64,000 nt of DNA from Methanobacterium sp. (GCF_038562635.1 NZ_JBCFBO010000002.1:474798-538797); one strand, 5' to 3'. Counted from the stretch's first letter, positions 1-9,546 are shown. Notes: generated from the sequence alone by a model not told the origin. Numbers and translations are program-made.

Positions 1-56
1 CAACTTATTTTAATACTATATAACAACATATTAATAATTCAAACTTCAAAAATAAC

Positions 57-100
57 TGTAGACTGGTAATCACCGATTATAAATGTAATTTCAGTCTACA
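57..100. other. Inverted repeat / stem-loop upstream of the DUF2795 gene
   Basis: TGTAGACTG at 57-65 pairs perfectly with CAGTCTACA at 92-100. Inside the 26-nt loop a second stem pairs TAATC (67-71) with GATTA (75-79). It lies 41 bp before the ATG at 142. It could be a structured 5' leader, an operator, or the terminator of a gene left of the window. Only the pairing is seen; the role is open. Confidence 0.4.
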
Positions 101-141
101 ATCCCCATTAAATTATAATTAAATGATAAAAGGTGAAAATT

Positions 142-345
142 ATGCCCTGCGGGACGATTGATGAAGTAGAACCATTTTTAAAGGGTCTCCTGTATCCTGC
201 AACTAAACAGGATATAATGGAACAAGCTAAGAAAAATAATGCAGATTATGTGGTTTTAGAAACATTAGATAGTATGGACGAAAAAACATATTATGATCGT
301 AAAGGTTTAGTGGGAGTACTTAGGAAAACAATTGCAAAAAGCTGA
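142..345 (+). CDS. DUF2795 family small protein
   Basis: A 67-residue soluble protein. The segment LKGLLYPATKQDIMEQAKK, followed by an acidic stretch and a conserved Y-Y-D-R region, matches my memory of the DUF2795 family, small proteins of about 60-90 residues with no established biochemical role, some proposed to be nucleic-acid associated. I chose the ATG at 142 over an in-frame GTG at 133 because AGGTGA at 131-136 is placed five bases before 142 and overlaps the GTG. It appears to be monocistronic: the next gene is 200 bp away with its own leader. The family call is moderately sure; the function is unknown. Confidence 0.7.
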   Translation: MPCGTIDEVEPFLKGLLYPATKQDIMEQAKKNNADYVVLETLDSMDEKTYYDRKGLVGVLRKTIAKS

Positions 346-549
346 GAAACAATCATTCCACATTATAAAGCATCGTTAAATAGCCTATAAACATATTTTT
401 TTATATTTTAAATAAGAGTTGCTAATTTTAAACACACTTTTTAAACGCTTTTTAATCACTCCAAGCCAGCTTCTATTTTAGATCAGTTACCACAATATTT
501 ATTCATATTAATAACAGACTCATAAAAGTAGAATATTAATGGTGAAATT

Positions 550-924
550 ATGGGTTATCTTGTATGTAAAGATTGTGGAGATTATTACGAGCTTCAACCT
601 GGAGAAACTGCCAACGATTACCATCGGTGCCAGTGCGGGGGAAAACTCATATATAAAAAATATTTAAACAGTGGTATTGATGACTTTAATGTTTCATCTA
701 AAAAAAGCTCTAAAAGCAAACTGCATAGTTCAAAAATGATTAAACCTTTAGGACTGGGTATATTGTTTATATTTGGATTATTGATTAAATTTCATGCCTT
801 TAATTACATAATATACTATTTTATGCGTTCTAATTCCAACTTTTTATTTTCGTCACCGGTTTATATGGTCCTTTTAATAGTTTTAGGGTTCTTTTTAAGT
901 TATCTGGGAAGATACGTCCGGTGA
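550..924 (+). CDS. Zinc-ribbon membrane protein, hypothetical
   Basis: A 124-residue protein. The N-terminus carries two knuckles, CKDCG at residues 6-10 and CQCGG near 28-32, that look like a zinc ribbon. A polar lysine/serine linker follows (about 45-62), then two hydrophobic segments (about 65-85 and 100-120) that should span the membrane with the ribbon in the cytoplasm. Many methanobacterial small membrane proteins have this plan and no known function. GGTGA lies six bases before the ATG. The gene stands alone and converges on the radical SAM gene. Domain layout is seen; the role is not known. Confidence 0.7.
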   Translation: MGYLVCKDCGDYYELQPGETANDYHRCQCGGKLIYKKYLNSGIDDFNVSSKKSSKSKLHSSKMIKPLGLGILFIFGLLIKFHAFNYIIYYFMRSNSNFLFSSPVYMVLLIVLGFFLSYLGRYVR

Positions 925-965
925 TAATCACCTAAAATAAAATAGTTACTGTAAAAACTTACAGC

Positions 966-2330
966 CTATTTATGTTTACTAACATCCTTAAGAATAGCAA
1001 GTATTGTCTTTAAAATAATAGGACCATCCATACGCGTCTGGCGTAAAATATAACCTGGCCTGAGATAAAATTCCCTGAAAGCCTTTCTTTGCATTTTTCT
1101 AAGCTCTTCAAGAGAACAGTCCACAGTTTCAAGGACAGGTGTCATTAAGGAATATTTAGACCAATCATTTATCTTAATTAAGTTCTCTTCCTTTGCTTTC
1201 ATGTAAAATCGAGTGCCTGGATACGGTGTTGCCAGTGAAAAAATAGCATAAGACGGGTTTAAGTTTTTAACGAAATCTATTGTATTTCTAATGCTTTGTT
1301 TAGTATCACCCGGCATTCCAAGCACTGCAGATGCTATGGTCCGGACATCAAGTTCCCTTGTAAGTTCAAATGTCCTTTTAATTTTTTTAATTGTTGTTTG
1401 CTTATTTAAATTATCTAACTGCTGCTGATCTGCAGATTCAACACCTACAAAAAGGGTTATGCACCCTGCATCCTTCATTTTTTCCAGAATACCCCTTGAC
1501 AGAGTATCTACCCTGGCTGTACATCCCCAATATACATCTAAACCTCTTTCTTTCATGCCCTTGCATATCTCTTCAACACGCCTCTTGTTTACGGTGAATG
1601 TATCGTCCATAAATGCTATCATATCTGCATCATGGTCGTTGATCAGGTGTTCCATTTCATCGACAATATTTTCAGCAGACCTTAATCTCAACTTATGGCC
1701 GTGCATAGCTGCTGATGAACAAAATGAACATTGAAATGGGCATCCCCTCCCGGAAATAAGTGTGCCTACAGGTAATTTTGAATTTAAAATTTTATACTTG
1801 TCCATAGGGAGAAGGTGCCTGGCAGGAAATGGAAGTTCATCCAGGTTTTGAATAATTGGCCGTGGAGGTGTCTTAAAATCTTTAGTGGCTATTCCTTTAA
1901 CTTTTCTTAAATCACCGCCGCTTTCAATAGTTTCTGCAAGTTCAAGCATGGTATATTCACCTTCACCACAAACTACAATATCTACAAAATCATTTTTTAA
2001 AACTTCATTATAGGTAAAAGTAGAATGATATCCTCCTAAAACAATATATGCATCAGGACACACCTTTTTTCCAATTTTAGCAGTCCTGAGGCCCTGATCA
2101 ATTGCAGGTGTCACTGCAGTAACGGCTATAATATCTGGTGAATACTTAGGAATTTCTTTTTCAAGTTCTTCCCAGCTCATTTCAAGGGCAGAACCATCTA
2201 TGATCTTAACATCAACACCATTTTCTTCAAGAACAGCTGCTATATATGCTATTCCAAGTGTAGGGGCGACAAGACCTATGAATTTATATTTTGAAGCAGT
2301 ATCTGGCGGATTTATTAATAAAACTTTCAT
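966..2330 (-). CDS. B12-binding domain radical SAM enzyme
   Basis: A 454-residue enzyme. Residues 1-150 form a cobalamin-binding Rossmann domain (MKVLLINPP start; TLGIAYIAAVLEENG; VLGGYHSTF). The radical SAM barrel begins near 190 with CPFQCSFC, the CxxxCxxC ligand set for the 4Fe-4S cluster, and continues with MDDTFTVN and GVESA. This is the BchE/hopanoid-methylase-like architecture, whose members methylate or rearrange unactivated carbons, often in lipid or cofactor synthesis. The DxHxxG-type cobalamin ligand is not obvious, so cobalamin may bind base-off without a protein ligand, as in several members. The gene is monocistronic and the substrate cannot be told from context. Confidence 0.8.
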   Translation of the reverse strand: MKVLLINPPDTASKYKFIGLVAPTLGIAYIAAVLEENGVDVKIIDGSALEMSWEELEKEIPKYSPDIIAVTAVTPAIDQGLRTAKIGKKVCPDAYIVLGGYHSTFTYNEVLKNDFVDIVVCGEGEYTMLELAETIESGGDLRKVKGIATKDFKTPPRPIIQNLDELPFPARHLLPMDKYKILNSKLPVGTLISGRGCPFQCSFCSSAAMHGHKLRLRSAENIVDEMEHLINDHDADMIAFMDDTFTVNKRRVEEICKGMKERGLDVYWGCTARVDTLSRGILEKMKDAGCITLFVGVESADQQQLDNLNKQTTIKKIKRTFELTRELDVRTIASAVLGMPGDTKQSIRNTIDFVKNLNPSYAIFSLATPYPGTRFYMKAKEENLIKINDWSKYSLMTPVLETVDCSLEELRKMQRKAFREFYLRPGYILRQTRMDGPIILKTILAILKDVSKHK

Positions 2331-2633
2331 TGTATCACCATTCGCCTTTTGTGTAAAATATTATAAATTTAAATCAATTCATTTAATATCGCATCATTCT
2401 AAATAATATTATTGTTTTAAGTAAATCAGTTAGTCATTTTACATAATAACTTAATAAAACATTTTTTTCTACTTCTTAGGTGAAGTCATTCTTTTACAAC
2501 TATTCAAATAATGCCAATAATTATGTTACACTTCAATAATTAAATTAACGATATATAAAATTGCTTCAGAAGATAATTTGAATAATCTACCCTTTTGAAC
2601 ATTACAGGTAATATAAAATAATTAATTAATAAG
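2331..2633. other. Intergenic region, 303 bp
   Basis: AT-rich DNA between two minus-strand genes. It should hold the promoter of the radical SAM gene near 2340-2400 and the 3' end of the acetolactate-synthase-like gene. I see no ORF with a ribosome site and no strong repeat. Confidence 0.4.
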
Positions 2634-4220
2634 TTAAGGTTTTACTTTAGGTAAAATTATGCCTTCTTCCGTATCTACCATGATATCAATTAAATAGGGT
2701 TCATTTAAATCTAAAGCATTTTTAACTGCATCAAATATTTCACCCGGAGCATTTACACGTTTTGATTTGATCCTGTATGCATCTGCAATCTCACAGAAAT
2801 CAGGATTTTCAAGTTCAACTTCATATCTCTCCCTGTAATGCATGTCCTGCCACTGTTTTATAATTCCAAGGCAGCAGTTGTTTATGATACAAATTAAAAT
2901 AGGAAGATTCTCCTGAGCAATTACTGCAAGTTCCTGTAATGTCATCTGGAACCCGCCGTCGCCGACCACCAGAACTACCCTTTCAGCAGGGTCTGCAAGT
3001 GACGCACCAATTGCTGCAGGCAGACCATAGCCCATAGGCCCAAAACCTCCTGAAAAAAGCAATGAGGAAGGTCTCGTTACTTTCTTAAGTAAAGTAACCC
3101 ACGTGGTATGTGTTCCTGCATCACTTATTATTGTTGAATCATTTGAAGCATCCAGTATCTCTTTTACAGCCCTTTGAGGTTTAACTGGAATATCATTATA
3201 ATTAGTTTTAATTTCATAGGTTCTTTTATGATTATCTAATTCCTGAAGCCATTTGCCAGTGTTTTTAACAGTTATACCTTTCATTTTATCTAAAAACTGG
3301 CCAACATTTCCCTGAATCTTAACATTTCCTTCTAAAACTTCGCTGTCAAGATTTACATGAATTATTTCAGGGTCTCCAATTCCGAGTACAGTCCTTTCTG
3401 AGAATCTACAGCCAAGTGCTATCAGCAGATCACAGTTTTTACCTGCAAAATTTGCAGCGGTTGTGCCTCTAAGTCCAATCATTCCAAGACAAAGTGGGTG
3501 ATCTTCAGGCAAAACACCCCTGGCAGAATACGTTGTCGCAACTGGAATGTTGTAGTTTAAAGAAAAATCTCGCAGTTCATCTACAGCATGTGCCCAGATT
3601 ATCCCAGTTCCAGCAAGAATAAGTGGTCTTTCAGACATTTCCATCAATTTAATTGCATCATCAACATCAGTTAAGGAAATATCTTTATCTTCAACATTTT
3701 CAGCTGTGGGTGCGGATGTATCAACATAAGCATTTAAAACATCTTTTGGAAAGTTTAAATGAACCGGTCCAGTTTTCCCATGCTTTATCATTTCAATTGC
3801 TTTTTTTAATTTCAACGTACCATCGTCTGGGTCTTCAATATGGAATGTTTCCAGCGTAATTGGCCTGAAAACACTTTCAATGTCAATATCCTGAAATACA
3901 TTCGTTCCTTTAAGATCAGTTTCTACATCCCCAGTGATTACAATCAGTGGTATCGAATCTTTAAAAGCAGTTGCAACGCCCATTACTAAATTTAAAGCTC
4001 CAGGACCGGCAGTTGAAACACATACCCCGAACTCACCAGATACCCTTGCATAACCGTCTGCAGCATGCACTGCTCCCTGTTCATGGCGCATTAGAACATG
4101 TTTAATCTTGGAACTCCGCAGTGCATCGTAAAAAGGCAAAATCTGCTCTCCAGGATGCCCAAAAATAAATTTAACACCATTTGATTCTAAAATTTTAATC
4201 AGTGCATCTGCACATCTCAT
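2634..4220 (-). CDS. Acetolactate synthase large subunit-like TPP enzyme
   Basis: A 528-residue thiamine diphosphate enzyme of the AHAS/pyruvate-oxidase superfamily. The N-terminal PYR domain has the catalytic glutamate in MRHEQGAVHAADGYAR. The middle domain runs about 190-320. The C-terminal PP domain has the GDG motif (VVGDGGFQMTLQELAV) ending in IINN for the Mg-diphosphate. True AHAS usually reads GYPGG near residue 20; here it is GHPGEQ, and no small subunit gene is adjacent, so it may act on another 2-oxo acid or form acetolactate outside branched-chain synthesis. I chose the ATG at 4220, preceded by a GGAAAG site, over ATGs at 4241 and 4244 that lack one. Confidence 0.75.
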   Translation of the reverse strand: MRCADALIKILESNGVKFIFGHPGEQILPFYDALRSSKIKHVLMRHEQGAVHAADGYARVSGEFGVCVSTAGPGALNLVMGVATAFKDSIPLIVITGDVETDLKGTNVFQDIDIESVFRPITLETFHIEDPDDGTLKLKKAIEMIKHGKTGPVHLNFPKDVLNAYVDTSAPTAENVEDKDISLTDVDDAIKLMEMSERPLILAGTGIIWAHAVDELRDFSLNYNIPVATTYSARGVLPEDHPLCLGMIGLRGTTAANFAGKNCDLLIALGCRFSERTVLGIGDPEIIHVNLDSEVLEGNVKIQGNVGQFLDKMKGITVKNTGKWLQELDNHKRTYEIKTNYNDIPVKPQRAVKEILDASNDSTIISDAGTHTTWVTLLKKVTRPSSLLFSGGFGPMGYGLPAAIGASLADPAERVVLVVGDGGFQMTLQELAVIAQENLPILICIINNCCLGIIKQWQDMHYRERYEVELENPDFCEIADAYRIKSKRVNAPGEIFDAVKNALDLNEPYLIDIMVDTEEGIILPKVKP

Positions 4221-4647
4221 TTTATCTTTCCGTAGATTCATCATGAATAAATATGGTTTTTATATCTATTATAGTTGCTGTTAGCGTTATTATTCCCATT
4301 AAATTCTTTTCCAGCCACTATATTACCCCCATTACTGCAAACATTTTTATCTTGACTATTTTCATGTTTAAACAAAATAATTGTACAATTTTACTAAATT
4401 CAAAACTTAAGATTATTTAATTTATATTCTACTTTAAAACAAGCCTCCAAAATATTCCCATGTTAAAGTCCACTATACGTTTGAAACTACATATTATAAT
4501 ATTAATTTTCATTCCGATTAACTAAATTAATTATTTAATTAATTAAATTTATATATTCTAATTATGAATATCCTTAAATTGTAGCAGGTTTATTTATAAT
4601 TACAAACCCCTAGAAATAAATTTTATGTTAATATAAGGTGCTTATTA
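4221..4647. promoter_or_regulatory. Divergent intergenic region with likely promoter
   Basis: This 427-bp AT-rich stretch separates the divergent acetolactate-synthase-like and phosphatase genes. ATTTATATAT near 4547-4556 is a good archaeal TATA box for the plus-strand gene, putting the start of transcription near 4580 and leaving a leader of about 65 nt with GGTGC before the ATG at 4648. No ORF or repeat of note is seen. Confidence 0.4.
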
Positions 4648-6171
4648 ATGTCTGAAATTCCGAAAAAATACATACAATTTGATTTTTCAAAAATTAAAAA
4701 TTATTTAAGAGCTAATGAAGAGCATAATATATTGTATCTCCATGCATTAATTGCAGTAATAGGAAGTTTAAGCGCGTTGCTCATTTTAGAAGGTGGAAAA
4801 GAATCATTACCTTCCACCATACATTACTTACTTGTACTTATAGAAAAAACATGCGTAATTATCGTAATTGCTTATATTGTTTCACGTATTAAATATTTCC
4901 AGGAGATACTGGCAGGTAAATTCACCATTAAAAATCAAGCTGTAGTTATTTTATTATTTGGAATAATTTCCATTTTTGGTTCATATTCAGGGATAGATGT
5001 ATTCGGCGCCATTGCAAATGTTAGAGATCTTGGCCCAATGATAGCGGGTTTAATTGGCGGGCCAATAGTAGGTTTAGGAACTGGACTTATTGGCGGGCTT
5101 TACAGGTACTTCTTTTTAGGAGGACCAACCACAGTACCCTGTTCAATAGCTACAATTCTTGCAGGATTATTTGCAGGAATTATATTTATAGCAAACGGGC
5201 GTAAATTCATCGGAATCCTGGGCGCGGTGATCTTTGCAGTTTTAATGGAACTGTTTCATATGTTACTGGTTATTCTCCTTATACATCCCTATTCACAGGC
5301 ACTGGCAATTGTTGGAGAAGTCAGCGTCCCCATGATCTTCGCAAATGCCATGGGAATACTTGTTTTTTCGTTTATAATATCAAACCTGCTGAGGGAACAG
5401 AAAACTACAGAAGAACGCGACCTGTATTTTGACGAACTGGAGCGGAAAAAGAATGAGCTAAAAGTGGCACAAAAGATTCAGCAGACTTTTATACCAGATA
5501 CAATTCCGTTATTAAATGATTATGACATCTCTGCTTTTAATATACCTGCAAAAGAAGTTGGAGGCGATTTCTACGATTTTATTCCAGTTACAGATGATAA
5601 ACTTGGTATTGCAATTGCCAATGTTTCTGAAAAAGGTGTCCCTGCAGCCCTGTTAATGGCCCTCTCCAAAACTATTGTCCAGACAAAAGCCAGGGAAACT
5701 CAACATGTTTCTGATGTAATGGAGTATTTAAATAAACTTGTAATGATTGAAGCGGACTCTGGAATTGATTTAGCACTATTTTATGCAGTGCTGGATATGA
5801 AAAATAAAACTCTGCGTTATATCAATGCAGGTAACGATTCTCCACTGCTCTTTATAAAAGACAGTGAAAGTATTGTAAAGCTCATAAATGAGAACTTCCA
5901 TTTAGGTAAAATAATAAACAGGGAATTTGAAGAAAACGAAATAGACTTAAATTCTGGAGACATACTTATTTTCTACACAGATGGTGTTATTAATGCTTTA
6001 AATGAAGAAAAAGAGCATTTTGGAATTGAAAGACTTAAAACCATCCTCAAAGAAAACTACAATCTAAAACCAGAAGAGATGATCCAGAAAATAAATCAGG
6101 AAATTTCATCTTTCAGTAAAAATAAGTTTCAAATCGACGATATGACCCTAGTTGTCCTGAAAGTTAAATAA
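4648..6171 (+). CDS. LytS-type 5TM sensor fused to a SpoIIE/PP2C serine phosphatase
   Basis: A 507-residue protein. Residues about 25-245 contain multiple membrane segments with the conserved core of 5TMR-LYT receptors (NVRDLGPMIAGLIGGPIVGL, then a GL-YR-FFLGG region). A short helical linker (about 250-285) leads to a cytoplasmic SpoIIE/RsbU-like PP2C domain: EVGGDFYDF, the metal aspartates in FYTDGV, and DDMTLVVL at the end. The family dephosphorylates anti-sigma-factor antagonists in bacteria; archaea have no such sigma factors, so the target here must differ. LytS-type membrane domains in bacteria sense peptidoglycan fragments or ethylene-like ligands. The gene is monocistronic. Confidence 0.8.
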   Translation: MSEIPKKYIQFDFSKIKNYLRANEEHNILYLHALIAVIGSLSALLILEGGKESLPSTIHYLLVLIEKTCVIIVIAYIVSRIKYFQEILAGKFTIKNQAVVILLFGIISIFGSYSGIDVFGAIANVRDLGPMIAGLIGGPIVGLGTGLIGGLYRYFFLGGPTTVPCSIATILAGLFAGIIFIANGRKFIGILGAVIFAVLMELFHMLLVILLIHPYSQALAIVGEVSVPMIFANAMGILVFSFIISNLLREQKTTEERDLYFDELERKKNELKVAQKIQQTFIPDTIPLLNDYDISAFNIPAKEVGGDFYDFIPVTDDKLGIAIANVSEKGVPAALLMALSKTIVQTKARETQHVSDVMEYLNKLVMIEADSGIDLALFYAVLDMKNKTLRYINAGNDSPLLFIKDSESIVKLINENFHLGKIINREFEENEIDLNSGDILIFYTDGVINALNEEKEHFGIERLKTILKENYNLKPEEMIQKINQEISSFSKNKFQIDDMTLVVLKVK

Positions 6172-6299
6172 ATCGACTTTTGATAAATTCTGGAAAACAT
6201 TATTTCAGCTTCTTAACTCAATTCTTATTTTTAAATTTTATTTTAAATAAATGACAGAAACACCTTGTTTTGTCTGCAAAATCAAATATTTACAGTTCT

Positions 6300-6509
6300 G
6301 AAAATCCTTGATTTCCCGTAGCATGCAAAAATTTCTAATTTTGCAATTACGAAACACTGGTTTCGTAAACATTGAAAATCATAGATTTTTGACATAAATT
6401 TAACATTACAGAGACTAAGTTTGCGAAAGTTAAAAGATCGGAAATTTTTAACATTGAGGAAAATCTTTTTCAAGATTTTCTGAAGGTTAAAAATGGGAAA
6501 TTTTTAACC
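6300..6509. repeat. Array of short palindromes (hairpin cluster)
   Basis: Seven stem-loops follow one another in about 210 bp: AAATC/GATTT at 6302-6314; GCAAAAATT/AATTTTGC at 6325-6344 (one bulge); TTACGAAAC/GTTTCGTAA at 6347-6368; AAAATC/GATTTT at 6375-6389; GTTAAAA/TTTTAAC at 6429-6452; GAAAATCTT/AAGATTTTC at 6459-6480; GGTTAAAAAT/ATTTTTAACC at 6485-6509. Several share an AAATC-NNN-GATTT core that also occurs near 55000 and inside the U32 gene. The array lies between the phosphatase 3' end and the acs promoter. A minus-strand ORF across it (6282-6473) is not a credible gene. Confidence 0.65.
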
Positions 6510-6588
6510 ATCTATAAAACAAAAATAGTATTACTGTAAAATTGAGGATAAATTTAATCACATGATTTCAAAAATCTTGAGGGATAAA

Positions 6589-8541
6589 ATGCCAAAGGAT
6601 TTAGAAGCTTTACTCAAAGAAGAAAGGATATTTAAGCCTACAAAAGATATTGTGGAAAAAAGCAACATCAAGCAGTGGATGAATAAATATGAAATAAAAA
6701 ATTATGATGAATTACTCAAAAAAGCTAATGATAATCCTGACTGGTTCTGGGATGACCTTGCAAAGGAACTTGAATGGTTTGAACCTTATAAAAATGTATT
6801 AAAATGGAATCCACCCCATGCAGAATGGTTTCTAGAGGGCAAATTCAACATAGCCCATAATGCATTAGATAAACACATTAAAAATGGCAAAGGAGATAAA
6901 TTAGCTTATATTTGGGAAGGAGAAGACGGGAAAACCAGAAAAATAACTTACCGTCAGCTTTGGCGTGATGTAAACAAATTTGCCAATGCATTAAGGGAGT
7001 TAGGTATTGGGAAAGGAGATACTGTAAGCATTTATCTGCCGATGATACCTGAACTCCCAGTGGCAATGCTTGCATGTGCCAAAATTGGAGCTGTGCACTC
7101 AGTTGTTTTCTCAGGGTTCTGGGCAAAGGCATTTCAAGAGAGGGTAAACGATTCAAAATCAAAAGTGGCTATAACCACAGATGGATTTACAAGAAGGGGA
7201 AAATTAATACCTCTTAAAGAAAATGTGGACGATATACTCCAGAATACACCTACAATTAAGAATCTTATTGTCATCAACAATGCAGGCATAGATGTTGAAA
7301 TGCAGGAAGGTAGAGACCTCTGGTGGCATGAAATTACAGAAAATATGAGTGAAGAGTGCGAAACTGAAGTTATGGACTCTGAAGACCCATTATTTATTTT
7401 ATACACCTCTGGGACCACAGGAAAACCAAAGGGAGTTGTACACGTTCACGGGGGGTACGCAGTTGGAATTTATACCACTTTAAAATTCGTTTTTGACCTT
7501 AAAGAGGATGATATATGGTGGTGTGCTGCGGATATTGGGTGGATAACAGGCCACAGTTATATAGTCTACGCACCGCTTTTACTTGGAGTGACATCCATCA
7601 TATTTGAAGGCACCCCCAATTATCCAGACCCCGGAAGACTGTGGAAAATGGTAGAAGATTATAAAGTAAATGTCTTCTATACTGCCCCTACAACAATACG
7701 AATGTTTATGAAATACGGCCCTAAATGGCCCCAAAAATATGATTTAAGTTCAATAAGGCTCCTTGGATCTGTAGGTGAGCCTATAAACCCTGAAGCATGG
7801 GTATGGTACTATAAATACATAGGCCGGGAGAAATGCCCCATAATGGACACGTGGTGGCAGACAGAAACTGGAATGCACCTCATAACCCCTTTACCAATAT
7901 CACCGCTTAAACCCGGCTCTGCAGTTATGCCTTTCCCAACGGTCCAGGCAGATATTCTGGATGATGTAGGCAGGCCTTTGACTGAAAAAGGAGGGCACCT
8001 TGTAATCAAAACTCCATGGCCTTCAATGCTTCGAACCATTTACAGGAACCCCCAGAGGTACATCAAAACATACTGGAGCGCATTTAAAAACATGTACCTG
8101 AGCGGGGACGTGGCAAGAAAAGATTCTGACGGTTATTTCTGGATCCAGGGACGTGAAGATGACGTTTTAAGTGTTGCAGGGCATAGGATAGGTACTGCAG
8201 AAGTAGAATCCGCCCTTGTAAGTTATGAAGGAGTGGCAGAAGCTGCAGTGGTGGGGAGACCAGATGAAATAAAGGGCGAAGAAATTGCAGCATTTGTTAT
8301 ACTCAAGGATAATTTTAAACCCACACCGGAACTCAAAGACACCCTTAAATACCATGTTAGAGTCGAAATAGGCCCTGTTGCAACGCCCAAATACATAAGT
8401 TTCGTTGATGACCTCCCAAAAACAAGGAGCGGAAAAATAATGAGGAGGGTCATAAAAGCCAAGGTTAAAGGTGAAGATGTGGGAGACACAAGCACCCTTG
8501 CAAACCCTGAAGCTGTTGATGAGCTTGACAGGGCATTGTAA
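6589..8541 (+). CDS. acs: Acetyl-CoA synthetase, AMP-forming
   Basis: A 650-residue ANL-family ligase that activates acetate with ATP to acetyl-AMP and transfers it to CoA, the usual acetate-assimilation route in autotrophic methanogens. Seen: the phosphate-loop motif YTSGTTGKPKG; the adenine-binding region with DTWWQTETG; the hinge/AMP-ribose region YLSGDVARKD; the A10 catalytic lysine in KTRSGKIMRR. Length matches the family. An in-frame ATG at 6562 would add nine residues; I prefer 6589 because GAGGGA at 6579-6584 lies just before it, though a GAGGA at 6544-6548 leaves 6562 possible. No partner genes; a hairpin array precedes its promoter. Confidence 0.92.
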   Translation: MPKDLEALLKEERIFKPTKDIVEKSNIKQWMNKYEIKNYDELLKKANDNPDWFWDDLAKELEWFEPYKNVLKWNPPHAEWFLEGKFNIAHNALDKHIKNGKGDKLAYIWEGEDGKTRKITYRQLWRDVNKFANALRELGIGKGDTVSIYLPMIPELPVAMLACAKIGAVHSVVFSGFWAKAFQERVNDSKSKVAITTDGFTRRGKLIPLKENVDDILQNTPTIKNLIVINNAGIDVEMQEGRDLWWHEITENMSEECETEVMDSEDPLFILYTSGTTGKPKGVVHVHGGYAVGIYTTLKFVFDLKEDDIWWCAADIGWITGHSYIVYAPLLLGVTSIIFEGTPNYPDPGRLWKMVEDYKVNVFYTAPTTIRMFMKYGPKWPQKYDLSSIRLLGSVGEPINPEAWVWYYKYIGREKCPIMDTWWQTETGMHLITPLPISPLKPGSAVMPFPTVQADILDDVGRPLTEKGGHLVIKTPWPSMLRTIYRNPQRYIKTYWSAFKNMYLSGDVARKDSDGYFWIQGREDDVLSVAGHRIGTAEVESALVSYEGVAEAAVVGRPDEIKGEEIAAFVILKDNFKPTPELKDTLKYHVRVEIGPVATPKYISFVDDLPKTRSGKIMRRVIKAKVKGEDVGDTSTLANPEAVDELDRAL

Positions 8542-8556
8542 ATTTTAATTCAAATT

Positions 8557-9393
8557 TCAATAACCATAAACATCAGTATTAGAATCATGCTGACCAGGTT
8601 TTACCAGGTAAAGCCCTTTAAATCCTTGCTCAACAAAATTTAGACCGTTGACTTTAATAATCTGGTAAATTTCACTATTTTTTAGAGTATTTTCATCTAA
8701 ATATTTTTCAAAGTTTTCCACCGCTTTCTTTTCAATACCTAATGCCATTCCATAAACCAAAAACTGGTTAACCTCATCAGGAGAAATATCCGCATTAGTT
8801 ATATCCCTGCCAGAAACATACGACTTAAAATCATCCAATTCATTCATAAATTCAGTTGAATCTCCCGAAAAGAATTTATTATTCAGATATTCATTTTTAA
8901 GATGCTTTTCCCAGCTGTTGTATCTGCTTTCGAATTTTTTGGAAGCTTTTAAATTTTTTAAATCATTCTCTATAAAGTATAATGAAATTACTCCTTTTTT
9001 ATCATACCGCTTCAAAAAGTTAATTACATCTAATTCATAGGGTTTAAGTTTATTTATGCTCTTTTTTTTATTTATTTTAACGAAAGGGCCGGAAGAATGA
9101 TTATTTTTTTTAGCCGAATTAGAATTAGTTGGATTTGAGAAAATAATATAATTTTTATTTATTAAATCAAGTAAAGTTGCCTTAAATCCATCTTCATATC
9201 CATTTAAACCTGTTTTTTCATTTAAATAAATATTTAACAACCCTGGAGAGTAGTTAAACATGTTTTTTGGAGTAAAAATAAAATTTGAATTATTTGATGA
9301 CGCTTTCTTTATATACTTTGTATAGACCATGTAAATAGCAAAAATAATTATCAATAATACGAAAAAAACCTCTAAAAAAACACTGAATTCCAT
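8557..9393 (-). CDS. Membrane-anchored DUF2207-like C-terminal domain protein
   Basis: A 278-residue protein with one N-terminal membrane helix (about residues 5-25), a basic stop-transfer region and a large soluble domain. The segment MFNYSPGLLNIYLNEKTG with a following ATLLDLINKNYI winged-helix-like stretch resembles the C-terminal part of DUF2207 membrane proteins (YSPGE-type signature). The extracellular N-terminal half and paired membrane segments usual for the family are absent, so this is either a short subfamily or a domain that now stands alone. It converges on acs with 15 bp between stop codons. Function unknown. Confidence 0.6.
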   Translation of the reverse strand: MEFSVFLEVFFVLLIIIFAIYMVYTKYIKKASSNNSNFIFTPKNMFNYSPGLLNIYLNEKTGLNGYEDGFKATLLDLINKNYIIFSNPTNSNSAKKNNHSSGPFVKINKKKSINKLKPYELDVINFLKRYDKKGVISLYFIENDLKNLKASKKFESRYNSWEKHLKNEYLNNKFFSGDSTEFMNELDDFKSYVSGRDITNADISPDEVNQFLVYGMALGIEKKAVENFEKYLDENTLKNSEIYQIIKVNGLNFVEQGFKGLYLVKPGQHDSNTDVYGY

Positions 9394-9546
9394 TTAATAC
9401 ACCTTTTCATTTCAATTATCTAAATATTGTGATAAGGCACTATTTGTAAAATAAGTAATATAAAATTATCTATTTTTGTTATATTCAAAAAAAAGGAATT
9501 TAAAATGTATCCAAATAAAAAAGGAACTTAAAATATTTAAAAAATG

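Noticed and set aside
6282..6473. 63-codon minus-strand ORF
   Set aside because: It runs through the hairpin array, has no ribosome site, and its composition follows the palindromes.
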